From Methanocalculus alkaliphilus (GTDB lineage Archaea; Halobacteriota; Methanomicrobia; Methanomicrobiales; Methanocorpusculaceae): a DNA stretch of 64,000 nucleotides. Under the pieces are notes generated by a model. That model was not told the origin of the DNA. It worked only from the letters and a program-made list of their open reading frames with translations, and made no database searches. Below are positions 42,283 to 50,467 of this stretch, in pieces. A program made the translations under genes and the position numbers. Position 1 is the stretch's first letter; each line of letters opens with the position of its first letter. The stretch is taken from positions 62,001-126,000 of the forward strand of contig NZ_JALJYG010000001.1 of the NCBI RefSeq assembly GCF_024170505.1. Direction: 5' to 3'.

Positions 42283-44052
42283 ATGGAAAAGAGATATCTC
42301 CTTGGAAATGTTGCAATCGCACACGCATGCAGGGAAGCGGGCGTCGATTTCATCAGCGGATATCCGGGAACGCCATCCTCTGAAGTGATCGACACACTCA
42401 GGACAGCCCCGGAGCCTGGATGCCACCTTGAATGGTCGGTCAATGAGAAGGTTGCATATGAAAACGCGCTTGCAGCCGCCTGGTGCGGATGCCGCGCTCT
42501 TGTAACGATGAAACATGTTGGCGTGAATGTTGCGGCAGATCCACTAATGACGAGCAGTTATACCGGCGTCACCGGTGGAATGGTGCTCCTTGCTGCCGAC
42601 GATCCATATGCCCACAGTTCCCAGAACGAACAGGACTCGCGGATGTATGCAGCATTTGCGAAGATCCCATGCATCGATCCGGCGAGCATTCAGGATGCGC
42701 ATGATGGTATCATCAAAGCTTTTGAGCTCTCCGAGGAGTTCGGGCTTCCTGTAATGCTCAGGCCGACGACCCGCATCTGCCATAGCAAAGGAGACATTGA
42801 ACTTGGAGAGGTGACGACTGAACACCGGAAAGGAACCTTTGAGCGCAATCCAAAGCAGTATGTCGTCATCCCCGCCCACACCCGGATCCTTCATAAAGAG
42901 CTGAACCAGAAGCAGCCGGGTATCAGGAAGAGACTCATCGAGTGCGGCTTCAACACCGCGATCGTCAGGGGAGAAAAAGCGGTCATTGCAGGCGGGATCA
43001 GCGCAGAATATATCCGTGAGATCCTCCCGGATGGCGTCTCCCTTGCAACGATCGGGGCATACCCGATTGATGAGGAGTGGCTCGCAGATTTCGTCTCCCG
43101 GCACCGGGAGATACTGGTTATCGAAGAGATGATGCCGATAATCGAAGGCGCTGTCAGAGAGGTCGCCTGTGATCAGGTTATCTATGGGAAGAAGAACGGG
43201 TACCTCCCCCATGAGGGCGAGTTCTCACAACCCGTCATCGCTGAAGCGCTCGCTGCAGCCGGGTTCATACCGGCCAATCCGTTTCCGGCTGTCGTCCCGG
43301 TCGGGAACCTTCCGGTTCGTCCGCCCATCCTCTGCGCCGGCTGTATGCACCGATCCACCTTCTATTCAATGAAGAAGGTCTTTAAGGACGGTATCTTCCC
43401 AAGCGATATCGGGTGCTACACCCTCGGCCTCCAGCTCGGAGCGGTCGACACCACCATCTGCATGGGAGCAGCCATCACCGTTGCAAGCGGTATCAACAGA
43501 AGCGGTGAGGAGCGGGATGTCGTCTGTACAATCGGGGACTCAACCTTCCTCCACACCGGAATAAACGGCCTCATTAATGCGGTGTACAATGGGGCCGATA
43601 TCGTCGTCGTCATCCTCGACAACAGGATCACAGCGATGACCGGCCACCAGCCCAACCCGAACACCTGCCAGACAGCCTCCGGAACGGAGAGCCCGGCAGT
43701 CTCCCTTGAGGCGCTCTGCCGCTCCTGTGGCGTGACGTTCGTCGAGACGGTGGACCCGTACGATCTCTCCCTCCTCCTCGACACCATGAAGAGGGCAAAA
43801 GAGGAGAAGGGCGTCCGGGTGATCATCGCCCGTCAGCCCTGTGTCATCGTCACCAGGCGTGCGGGATGGAAGCGGCACAAGTACATGGTCGAGGCAGAGA
43901 CCTGCACAAGCTGCAGGCTCTGTATCAAGTACGGATGCCCGGCCATCGAGTACCATGATGAAGTGGCCTGGATTAACGATCTCTGTACAGGCTGTGCGGT
44001 CTGCGCCGATATCTGTCCTGCCGGGGCCATCAGGCGGGAGGTGAAGCGATGA
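42283..44052 (+). CDS. iorA: Indolepyruvate:ferredoxin oxidoreductase, alpha subunit
   Basis: 589 residues. An N-terminal pyrimidine-type domain (FISGYPGTPSSEVIDTL, EWSVNEKVAYENALAAAWCGCRALVTMKHVGVNVAADPLM) and a TPP-binding domain (DIGCYTLGLQLGAVDTTICMGAAI, TIGDSTFLHTGINGLINAVYNGADIVVVILDN) are followed by two 4Fe-4S motifs at the C-terminus (CTSCRLCIKYGCP, CTGCAVCADICPAG). With IorB it converts aryl pyruvates to aryl-CoA, reducing ferredoxin, or runs in reverse to make aromatic amino acids. The gene overlaps iorB by 4 nt. Confidence 0.95.
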   Translation: MEKRYLLGNVAIAHACREAGVDFISGYPGTPSSEVIDTLRTAPEPGCHLEWSVNEKVAYENALAAAWCGCRALVTMKHVGVNVAADPLMTSSYTGVTGGMVLLAADDPYAHSSQNEQDSRMYAAFAKIPCIDPASIQDAHDGIIKAFELSEEFGLPVMLRPTTRICHSKGDIELGEVTTEHRKGTFERNPKQYVVIPAHTRILHKELNQKQPGIRKRLIECGFNTAIVRGEKAVIAGGISAEYIREILPDGVSLATIGAYPIDEEWLADFVSRHREILVIEEMMPIIEGAVREVACDQVIYGKKNGYLPHEGEFSQPVIAEALAAAGFIPANPFPAVVPVGNLPVRPPILCAGCMHRSTFYSMKKVFKDGIFPSDIGCYTLGLQLGAVDTTICMGAAITVASGINRSGEERDVVCTIGDSTFLHTGINGLINAVYNGADIVVVILDNRITAMTGHQPNPNTCQTASGTESPAVSLEALCRSCGVTFVETVDPYDLSLLLDTMKRAKEEKGVRVIIARQPCVIVTRRAGWKRHKYMVEAETCTSCRLCIKYGCPAIEYHDEVAWINDLCTGCAVCADICPAGAIRREVKR

Positions 44053-44630
44053 AGAAGAGTTATGACATTATGATCGTCGGAATCGGCGGCCAGGGGACGA
44101 TCCTTGCTTCAAATGTCCTTGGAGAGGCATGCCTCATCGAAGGGCGGAGTGTGAAAGGTGCCGAGACCCACGGAATGGCACAGCGGGGAGGATCCGTTGA
44201 GAGCCAGATACGCATCGACGGAGAGTTTGGCCCCCTCATCATACCGGGCACAGCAGACCTTCTCATCGCCTTTGACCTCCTCGAGGCAGTCAGGTATCGT
44301 CACTACCTGAAGGAAGGGGGAATGATGATCGTCAACAATCAGATGGTCCTCCCGACATCCGCCTTCACCTCAGGCCAGCCGGTTCCGACCATCGATGATA
44401 TCGCGGCCATGCTCGATGGCCACAATACCGCCATCATTGATGCAACAGGGATCGCAACCGCCGCAGGGAGCCCCCTTGCTGCAAACATTGCACTGCTTGG
44501 TGCCGCATCCCACACCATACCCCTCAGTGTCGATTCCCTCATTGAAGGGGTACGGCGATGTGTGCCGCAGAAGACCATCCCAATCAATGAGCGTGCCTTC
44601 CTCGAGGGGAGAGAGGCCGCCAACCAGTAA
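44049..44630 (+). CDS. iorB: Indolepyruvate:ferredoxin oxidoreductase, beta subunit
   Basis: 193 residues. IMIVGIGGQGTILASNVLGEACLIEG and ETHGMAQRGGSVESQIRI are the hallmarks of the gamma-type domain of 2-oxoacid:ferredoxin oxidoreductases. It completes the IorAB enzyme. ATG overlaps the iorA stop. Confidence 0.95.
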   Translation: MKKSYDIMIVGIGGQGTILASNVLGEACLIEGRSVKGAETHGMAQRGGSVESQIRIDGEFGPLIIPGTADLLIAFDLLEAVRYRHYLKEGGMMIVNNQMVLPTSAFTSGQPVPTIDDIAAMLDGHNTAIIDATGIATAAGSPLAANIALLGAASHTIPLSVDSLIEGVRRCVPQKTIPINERAFLEGREAANQ

Positions 44631-44661
44631 ATCACCTTTTTTCAGGCATTCCAAAGAGAAT

Positions 44662-45366
44662 CTAAGGAGTGTATCTCTTCCAGCCGATATACAGAAAGAC
44701 CAGGCCGCACCAGATGAGCGCACCGGTACCGATCAGTGGATCTCCTCCCCTGACAAGCGGGTAGAGAATATTTGATGAAATATCCCTGATATAGAGGAGA
44801 AGGAAGATACCAAAGCCAAGAGTAATCACACCCGCACCAGTCAGGAAGAAGTATCGGAGATCAGGAGGGTGTATATCCCAGCCGAAGCGTTCAGATAGGG
44901 GCTTTGCATAGAAGATAAGTGTAAAGAGAACCAGAAAAGAGATTGAGAGCCACTCCTGGGGAGCGGTCAGTTCCCGCCAGAAAGAGGTGACAAAGTAGTT
45001 GGTATACTGCCCCTGTGGAAACGGACCATAGAGGGGATAGAACCAGACCTCGCGGCTCTCCCACATTGAGTCAAGAATCTGATGAGCGAACATTCCGGCC
45101 GCAATGCCATACCCCGCTATCAAGCCCCAATAACGATAGATGAGGGAGCCCACGACCAGTGCAATCCAGATCCCCAGGAGTGAATGGCCGATCAACCTGC
45201 CATATCCGAGCGATTCTGCGAGGATGATATGCCCAAGCGGCTTGTCGATGAGATCCGGGAGAATAGATCCGAAGGCAACGGGAAAGAACCATCGCTTTGA
45301 ACGGAAGCACTCGCAAATGAAGAGGGCTGTTGCAACACCCACAAGGAGATGGAAGAAAAAGTACAT
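44662..45366 (-). CDS. DUF457/YdjM-like membrane protein
   Basis: 234 residues, about five membrane helices. The first part FHLLVGVATALFI, FPVAFGSILPDLIDKPLGHII and LIGHSLLGIWIALV has the H...PDLID...H pattern of YdjM/DUF457 proteins, predicted membrane metal-dependent hydrolases. Another H-X-X-D (AHQILDSMW) completes the site. Substrate unknown. It ends about 47 nt before tRNA-Ala, on the same strand. Confidence 0.8.
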   Translation of the reverse strand: MYFFFHLLVGVATALFICECFRSKRWFFPVAFGSILPDLIDKPLGHIILAESLGYGRLIGHSLLGIWIALVVGSLIYRYWGLIAGYGIAAGMFAHQILDSMWESREVWFYPLYGPFPQGQYTNYFVTSFWRELTAPQEWLSISFLVLFTLIFYAKPLSERFGWDIHPPDLRYFFLTGAGVITLGFGIFLLLYIRDISSNILYPLVRGGDPLIGTGALIWCGLVFLYIGWKRYTP

Positions 45367-45412
45367 CAGACACCTTGAAGAAATATTTAATTTAAAATAT
45401 ATATTATTGTAA

Positions 45413-45484
45413 TGGACCCGGCGGGATTTGAACCCGCGGCCTCAACGTTGCGAACGTTGCGATCTCCCCCTGATCTACGAGCCC
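45413..45484 (-). tRNA. tRNA-Ala (anticodon CGC)
   Basis: Reading the minus strand, GGGCTCG pairs with CGGGTCC (one G-U). CAACG/CGTTG closes TTCGCAA (CGC). T-loop TTCAAAT. It begins 8 nt after the tfb stop codon, so it may be cut from the gar1-tfb transcript. No clear separate TATA box is visible. Confidence 0.93.
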
Positions 45485-45492
45485 GAAAAAAA

Positions 45493-46500
45493 TTAGAGAA
45501 TGATCTCAATATCCAGTTTCTCTGCCAGTTCCTTATACCTGTTCCGGATGGTGACCTCGGTGACACCGGCAACCTCGGCAACCTCACGCTGGGTCCTCCG
45601 TTCGCCTGAGAGGATCGAGCTGATATAGATAGCGGCTGCCGCAACACCGGTCGGTCCACGACCGCTTGTAAGCTCCCGCTCACCAGCCTGCCGGAGGATC
45701 TCAACCGCCCGGCTCTGCACCTCGCCTTTCAGGGTCAGTCCCGAGCAGAAGCGGGGAACATAGTCGATTGGTGAGGTTGGAAGGAGCTTCAGTCCGAGCT
45801 CCCGGGAGATGAAACGGTAGGTCCTTCCGATCTCCTTGCGTGAGACACGGGATACCTCGGCAATCTCATCCAGGGTTCGCGGTACACTGCACTGGCGACA
45901 GGCCGCATAGAGTGCGGCGGCGGCAACCCCTTCGATGGATCGTCCACGAATGAGGTTCTTATCAACGGCATCACGGTAGACGACAGCAGCGGTCTCACGG
46001 ACGTTCCTTGGAAGACCAAGTGCCGAAGCCATCCTGTCAAGTTCGGAGAGGGCAAAGGCAAGATTTCTCTCGGTCGCATTCGAGACACGGATACGCCGCT
46101 GCCACTTCCGGAGACGGTACAGCTGGGCACGGTTCTTCGAGGAGATGGCACGGCCATAGCTGTCACGGTTTCTCCAGTCGATCATCGTCGAGAGACCTTT
46201 GTCATGAATGGTGAAGGTCATCGGTGCACCGACACGCGATCGCTTCATCCTCTGATCATGGTCGAATGCACGCCATTCAGGACCACGGTCGATGAAGTCG
46301 TCATCAAGCACCAGTCCACAGCTCTGGCAGACGAGTTCGGCTCTCTCATAGTCATGGATAAGCTGTCTGCTGCTGCATTCCGGGCAGACAGTCTGGATAT
46401 GCTCCTCCTGCTTCTGCTTCTCCTTGACCACCGCCTTCTGGCGGAGTTTCATCGCTTCACGTTCTGATTTAAGCTGTTTTAACTTCTCTATCTCCTGCAT
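45493..46500 (-). CDS. tfb: Transcription initiation factor TFB (TFIIB homologue)
   Basis: 335 residues from ATG at 46500 ([20 protein letters not shown]). A charged N-terminal helix of about 35 residues precedes the zinc ribbon [43 protein letters not shown]. The B-finger/linker and two cyclin-like repeats follow (about 130-330), ending in the helix-turn-helix that reads the BRE. It joins TBP-DNA and RNA polymerase. The ATG overlaps gar1 by 13 nt. Some TFB in this group carry the same long N-terminal helix, though its role is unknown. Confidence 0.96.
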   Translation of the reverse strand: MQEIEKLKQLKSEREAMKLRQKAVVKEKQKQEEHIQTVCPECSSRQLIHDYERAELVCQSCGLVLDDDFIDRGPEWRAFDHDQRMKRSRVGAPMTFTIHDKGLSTMIDWRNRDSYGRAISSKNRAQLYRLRKWQRRIRVSNATERNLAFALSELDRMASALGLPRNVRETAAVVYRDAVDKNLIRGRSIEGVAAAALYAACRQCSVPRTLDEIAEVSRVSRKEIGRTYRFISRELGLKLLPTSPIDYVPRFCSGLTLKGEVQSRAVEILRQAGERELTSGRGPTGVAAAAIYISSILSGERRTQREVAEVAGVTEVTIRNRYKELAEKLDIEIIL

Positions 46501-46736
46501 GTCTTCACCTTCTCCCGCACATATAGCTTCTCGCCTTCCTGAAGACGGCAATCGTTTTTGCAGACGATTGTTGCATATGGGGAGGCAATATTTCCGAATA
46601 GGTCAACAATCTTCCCGACCGGCTTCATACGGCTGTCCACAAGATCACAGTAGAGCGGTGGCAGTTGGCCTGCATCACAGCGGACAACTGCCAGACGGCG
46701 ACCGCAAATACTAAGTATTCGACCAGCAAACTTCAA
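46488..46736 (-). CDS. gar1: H/ACA RNP protein Gar1
   Basis: 82 residues. [50 protein letters not shown] shows the beta-barrel and the V-G-K-I-X-D-h-F-G core of Gar1. It helps Cbf5 in pseudouridylation. Gene order gar1-tfb is common in euryarchaea. A TATA-like ATATAATTATATAAAG (about 46779-46796) lies roughly 50 nt before the ATG. Confidence 0.92.
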   Translation of the reverse strand: MKFAGRILSICGRRLAVVRCDAGQLPPLYCDLVDSRMKPVGKIVDLFGNIASPYATIVCKNDCRLQEGEKLYVREKVKTCRR

Positions 46737-46839
46737 AACAAACCCTCAGTCAAAGAATTCTAGAACCATTTCGGAAACTTTATATAATTATATATGAGTC
46801 GCTTCCAGTATTTAAAAGTTGTGAAAAAGTATAAAAGGA

Positions 46840-47493
46840 CTAGAACCTTTTGATAGATTCAATTTTATATCCCATCGCTTTTTCGACCTCCCCATCAGTC
46901 ATCCCGGCACCCCGGCCAACGAGCCATTTTGCCTCATGATCCAGGAGATCACGCGGATCATGTGCATCAGACTGTATAACAAGGCCACACCCTGCATCCC
47001 GTGCCATCCGGAGAACATGCCCATTCATCCGATTATGGCCATTTCTCGAGGTTATCTCAAGGAATACCCCATTATCTGCTGCAACTGCCGCATCAGCATC
47101 TGAAATAAAACCGGGATGGGCAAGGATGTCGACATCAGGGGAAGAGACGGCAGCGGCATTTGTTCCTTTGGCAACCGGCTCAACGACCGTCTCACCATGA
47201 ACCAGAACAACATCTGCTCCGAGTTCTTTCGCCTCTCTGGCTATACCATGGATCTCTTCGGGAGGGACATGGGTGATCTCCACCCCGCAGAGGAGATCGA
47301 CACCAAAGAGAGCGGCAGAGCGCCGGAGCCGGGAGACAGCCCCGATCACCTCCAAAAGATTCGTCGCATCGACATGATCAGAGATGGCAACGGAACTATA
47401 GCCCAGAACGGACATCCGCCTGATCAGTTCAATCGGGAGCATACTCCCATCTGAGAGGGTTGTATGACAGTGATAATCGTACATGCCGGTCAT
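46840..47493 (-). CDS. PHP-domain phosphoesterase
   Basis: 217 residues. Metal ligands come from YDYHCHTTLSDGS (H-X-H-X-D), VAISDHVDATN, GVEITHV, LVHGETV, ILAHPGFI and IQSDAHDPRD, the usual PHP set. It is related to histidinol-phosphatase and to the archaeal RNase P p30-like group. The likeness to p30 is notable but the length and motifs fit ordinary PHP hydrolases better. Substrate unknown. Overlaps srp19 by 4 nt. Confidence 0.85.
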   Translation of the reverse strand: MTGMYDYHCHTTLSDGSMLPIELIRRMSVLGYSSVAISDHVDATNLLEVIGAVSRLRRSAALFGVDLLCGVEITHVPPEEIHGIAREAKELGADVVLVHGETVVEPVAKGTNAAAVSSPDVDILAHPGFISDADAAVAADNGVFLEITSRNGHNRMNGHVLRMARDAGCGLVIQSDAHDPRDLLDHEAKWLVGRGAGMTDGEVEKAMGYKIESIKRF

Positions 47494-47765
47494 TGCTTCT
47501 CGGGAATGTTCTTTGCAATCTTTCTGATGAGCGACTCCTTGCTTCCCTCCCAGGAGAGCCGAAGCCGGCCTTCACGGTGAAGCCAGTGCGCAGGATGGGA
47601 GTTAGGCTCAATGACAGCACCTGAGATCCCGATCTTGCGTGCAGCCCGTTCAATATCCTGGATTTTTGGAGATTTCAGGGCAAGTGCCTTTGGAATACGC
47701 CTCCCTTCGGCACGGGTAAGTGTACTATTAAAGTAGCAGGGGTACAGGATCCGCTCAGTTCCCAT
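47490..47765 (-). CDS. srp19: Signal recognition particle protein SRP19
   Basis: 91 residues from ATG at 47765 (MGTERILYPCYFNSTLTRAEGRRIPKA). RILYPCYFN and EGRRIPK are the RNA-binding core; the C-terminal Trp/Arg piece follows. SRP19 holds helices 6 and 8 of 7S RNA so SRP54 can bind. The RNA gene is at 56512. An ORF start at 47807 adds residues without a family match. Confidence 0.93.
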   Translation of the reverse strand: MGTERILYPCYFNSTLTRAEGRRIPKALALKSPKIQDIERAARKIGISGAVIEPNSHPAHWLHREGRLRLSWEGSKESLIRKIAKNIPEKQ

Positions 47766-47815
47766 ACCTACTACATTCGCGATGAACCTATAAACAGATC
47801 CCGCCAATTACGTAT

Positions 47816-48463
47816 ATGCATCAGATCGACGTCCATATGGAGAAGGATATCTTTGAGGGGAATACCCGTCTTGCTGAAGCAAATGCCCGCCATCTCAGGG
47901 AGCATGGCGTACGGGCGTTTGATCTGCTCGGGGCAATTGGATCAGGCAAGACCGCGCTGATCGAGAAGCTGATTCCGATCCTCGCCGCGCGTGGGATCCG
48001 GGGAGGTGCCATCGCCGGGGATGTTTATGGTGATGACGATTTCCAGCGGATCGTCAGAACAGGAGCGCCGGCCTACAATGCAAATACCGGAAAGGAATGC
48101 CACCTGGATGCCCATCTCGTTGAACATGGGCTGCATCACCTCCCACTTGATGAGATAGATATTCTCTTTATCGAAAATGTCGGCAATATGGTATGCCCAA
48201 CCGATTTTCAGCTCGGTGCAGAGAAGAGAATCATTGTCATCAGCTCGACCGAAGGGGATGATGTTGTCAACAAGCACCCGATGATGTTTCGGAGTGGTGA
48301 CATCGCCGTCATCAATAAAGTCGATCTCGCCCCCCTTATCGGATCCGATCTCGACAGAATGGAGGCGGATATCAAGAGATATAATCCGAAAATGCCGGTA
48401 TTCCGGACGAACCTGAAGACTGGAGAGGGGGCTTTGGAGCTGCTGGATGCGATCCTTGCATGA
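47816..48463 (+). CDS. hypB: Hydrogenase nickel chaperone HypB
   Basis: 215 residues. LLGAIGSGKTALIEKLIPIL is the P-loop, and GDVYGDDDFQRI, NTGKECHLDAHLVEHGLHHL, ENVGNMVCPTDF and INKVDLAP are the switch, metal-binding (C-H-X-D-A-X-X-X-X-X-A-like) and NKXD motifs. It loads Ni into [NiFe] hydrogenases with HypA. It lacks the His-rich N-terminus. HypA is not nearby. Divergent from srp19. Confidence 0.95.
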   Translation: MHQIDVHMEKDIFEGNTRLAEANARHLREHGVRAFDLLGAIGSGKTALIEKLIPILAARGIRGGAIAGDVYGDDDFQRIVRTGAPAYNANTGKECHLDAHLVEHGLHHLPLDEIDILFIENVGNMVCPTDFQLGAEKRIIVISSTEGDDVVNKHPMMFRSGDIAVINKVDLAPLIGSDLDRMEADIKRYNPKMPVFRTNLKTGEGALELLDAILA

Positions 48464-48573
48464 TGGCAGATCCGGATATGAGACCCAACCTTAAATACAT
48501 CTCAGAGTGAAATATAGAGAACTCTACTTGGGGATACCCAAAGACGAGATACTATCCATCACGAGGAACATCA

Positions 48574-48951
48574 ATGCTCTGGCAAGGAAGATCCATCAGA
48601 AAGCCATCAGGCGGACGGTACCACCCCTCCTGCGGCAAAAAGCGTTTTGAGATCGGCAGGTCCCCGGCTGAGACCGTTATCGGAGAGAGCCGTAACCGTA
48701 TCATCCGGACCCGCGGAGGAAACACAAAGGTTCGCGCACTCCGCAGTGAGTATGCATCAGTATCTGATTCAAAGACCGGGATCACAAAGAAGGTCGCTAT
48801 CCAGAATGTCGAATCAAATACCGCAAACCCAAACTACGTCCGCCGTAAGATGCTGACAAAAGGGGCGATCATTAAGACGGAGATCGGCAGCGCCCGGATA
48901 GTTTCCCGCCCAAGCCAGGATGGCGTCGTGAACGCTGTTCTGATCGAATAA
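48574..48951 (+). CDS. rps8e: Ribosomal protein S8e
   Basis: 125 residues. MLWQGRSIRKPSGGRYHPS and VGESRNRIIRTRGGNTKVRALRSEYASVSD are typical of archaeal S8e, with RPSQDGVVNAVLIE at the end. A TATA-like TTAAATACAT (about 48491-48500) and a small hairpin (TTGGG-GATA-CCCAA, 48529-48542) precede the start. Leader about 50 nt. Confidence 0.96.
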   Translation: MLWQGRSIRKPSGGRYHPSCGKKRFEIGRSPAETVIGESRNRIIRTRGGNTKVRALRSEYASVSDSKTGITKKVAIQNVESNTANPNYVRRKMLTKGAIIKTEIGSARIVSRPSQDGVVNAVLIE

Positions 48952-49069
48952 ACCATACATTTTTCTTATTTTTTCCGGGGCCCGGGGATCAGTCTCTCAT
49001 CTCCCGGCCAGTATGAACCAATATCGGGGGATAGAGTTTTAGCCACGTATCATCTCATATACGTGTATT

Positions 49070-49492
49070 ATGCGCCGGGTCTCATACCAGTTCCCAAACC
49101 ACTGTGATCTTGTCTTCGAACATGATGTTCCTTTCCAGGAAGCAATACGATCCATCTGCAAACTGGACGGAAGCCAGACGAATTTCCGGACAGAGAGAGG
49201 ACTCTTCAAGCGCGAGATCCATGTTGAGATTGCCCGCGATAAAACCGGATTTGAGAGAGTACGGACAGATTCGGATTTTATCGACGATATCAGCGAACGC
49301 GCCGATTTTCTCCTTCAGATAAACGACACCCTCCTGAAGGGTGAGGGGAGATATCCTGCGGCGGAATATTCCTTCCTCCTCAGGGTTGATGATCTCGGCA
49401 GCCGGATAGAGGGATTCATCGTCCAGCAGGGGAGAGATGGAGAAGTTGACGCACTTGACCTGAAGAATCTCCTGAAGGGTGCCCTCTCGTGA
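49070..49492 (+). CDS. Conserved hypothetical protein next to DUF2240
   Basis: 140 residues; family not recognised. Beta-strands with a repeated pattern (CDLVFEHDVPFQEAI, FKREIHVEIARDKTGFERVRTD, EYSFLLRVDDLG) suggest a compact fold; no membrane segment. Its end overlaps the DUF2240 start by 4 nt (GTGA), so the two are probably co-translated and may act together. Confidence 0.7.
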   Translation: MRRVSYQFPNHCDLVFEHDVPFQEAIRSICKLDGSQTNFRTERGLFKREIHVEIARDKTGFERVRTDSDFIDDISERADFLLQINDTLLKGEGRYPAAEYSFLLRVDDLGSRIEGFIVQQGRDGEVDALDLKNLLKGALS

Positions 49493-49968
49493 GCCTCAGG
49501 ACAGTGGTGGCAGCCGCATTCAGGCATCTCAGAAAAGAACGCCTCCAGAAGGTCGAGTTCATCTATTATATTGCTATTGACCGGAAATGGATGAATAAGG
49601 AAGAAGCAACCCTTCTCCTTGAACGGGCACGCGAGGAGGGACTTCTTCTCTTTCAGGGTGGTGTCTATATCCCTGCATTCAGTCCGGGAGAAGTAGAGAT
49701 ACCCTTGGGTTTCAAGCCTTCCACATCCATACTCAGGAAGGAAGATCCGATTGAGCGACTGGTCTCTTCGATCGCAGCAAGGGCAGGAACAGACCAGCGG
49801 GCGATGTATGCTGAAATGAATAGGATCATCCATGATCACTTTGATGACCGGCTCCTCCCCGAAGCGGCTGTCATGATCCTTGCACGCCGGTACCAGGTGG
49901 ATACCGAGGGCTACCGGGAAGAGCTGATGAGCAGCCTCATTCAAAAGAGTGCCAAAAAAACCGCCTGA
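49489..49968 (+). CDS. DUF2240 family protein
   Basis: 159 residues from GTG at 49489. FRHLRKERLQKVEFIYYIAIDRKWMNKEEATLLLERAREEGLL is the DUF2240 opening, a winged-helix-like unit. The middle has GVYIPAFSPGEVEIPLGFKPS. A second helical half follows (about 85-155). It is known only in archaea and has no assigned function; the helix-turn-helix-like start hints at nucleic-acid or protein binding. Confidence 0.8.
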   Translation: MSLRTVVAAAFRHLRKERLQKVEFIYYIAIDRKWMNKEEATLLLERAREEGLLLFQGGVYIPAFSPGEVEIPLGFKPSTSILRKEDPIERLVSSIAARAGTDQRAMYAEMNRIIHDHFDDRLLPEAAVMILARRYQVDTEGYREELMSSLIQKSAKKTA

Positions 49969-49997
49969 TACCAGAGCGGTCAGAAAAAAGATTGGGC

Positions 49998-50399
49998 TTA
50001 TTCAGCCTTTGCCTCTTCTTTTGGAGCGAAGATTTCTGCAAGAGGAGTCTTGCCGGTCTCAACGACCTTGACATTGATCTGCACAAAGTCGGATGTGATC
50101 TCAGATCCCCGAACCGTCTTCCTCCGCCGCTCCCCGCGCTTCGTTGGGTTGAAGCCGTTTCCGCCCGTCAGGAGCAGGTGGCGCCGTGCAGATCCTGGAA
50201 GCCCTCTCCGTGCCGGGATACCGGTTCTGTCGCTTCCACCGGTGATTTCGATGCGATACCCGTCAAGTCCGATGACACCAGCATCGATCTGGTGTGATAT
50301 TGACTTTCCGATAAATGCACCAGCTGCACCGCCACTTGCTACCGTATTGTAGGAACGGCCGGTCTCTGGGTCTGATATAACAATTTTAAAGTCTACCAT
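49998..50399 (-). CDS. rps6e: Ribosomal protein S6e
   Basis: 133 residues from ATG at 50399 (MVDFKIVISDPETGRSYNTVA). FIGKSISHQIDAGVIGLDGYRIEITGGSDRTGIPARRGLPGSARRHLLLTGGNGFNP is the S6e core. It ends in an acidic tail. It follows infB by 68 nt on the same strand and is likely transcribed with it. Confidence 0.96.
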   Translation of the reverse strand: MVDFKIVISDPETGRSYNTVASGGAAGAFIGKSISHQIDAGVIGLDGYRIEITGGSDRTGIPARRGLPGSARRHLLLTGGNGFNPTKRGERRRKTVRGSEITSDFVQINVKVVETGKTPLAEIFAPKEEAKAE

Positions 50400-50467
50400 G
50401 TATCGAAACAACTCCTCGTTCTTTCCGAAGCCGAAGTACCCATATTGTTTGAGCGTCCCGGTTAATA

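Noticed and set aside
42544-43212. 222-residue frame opposite iorA
   Set aside because: iorA is fully supported by its TPP and ferredoxin motifs; this frame has none.
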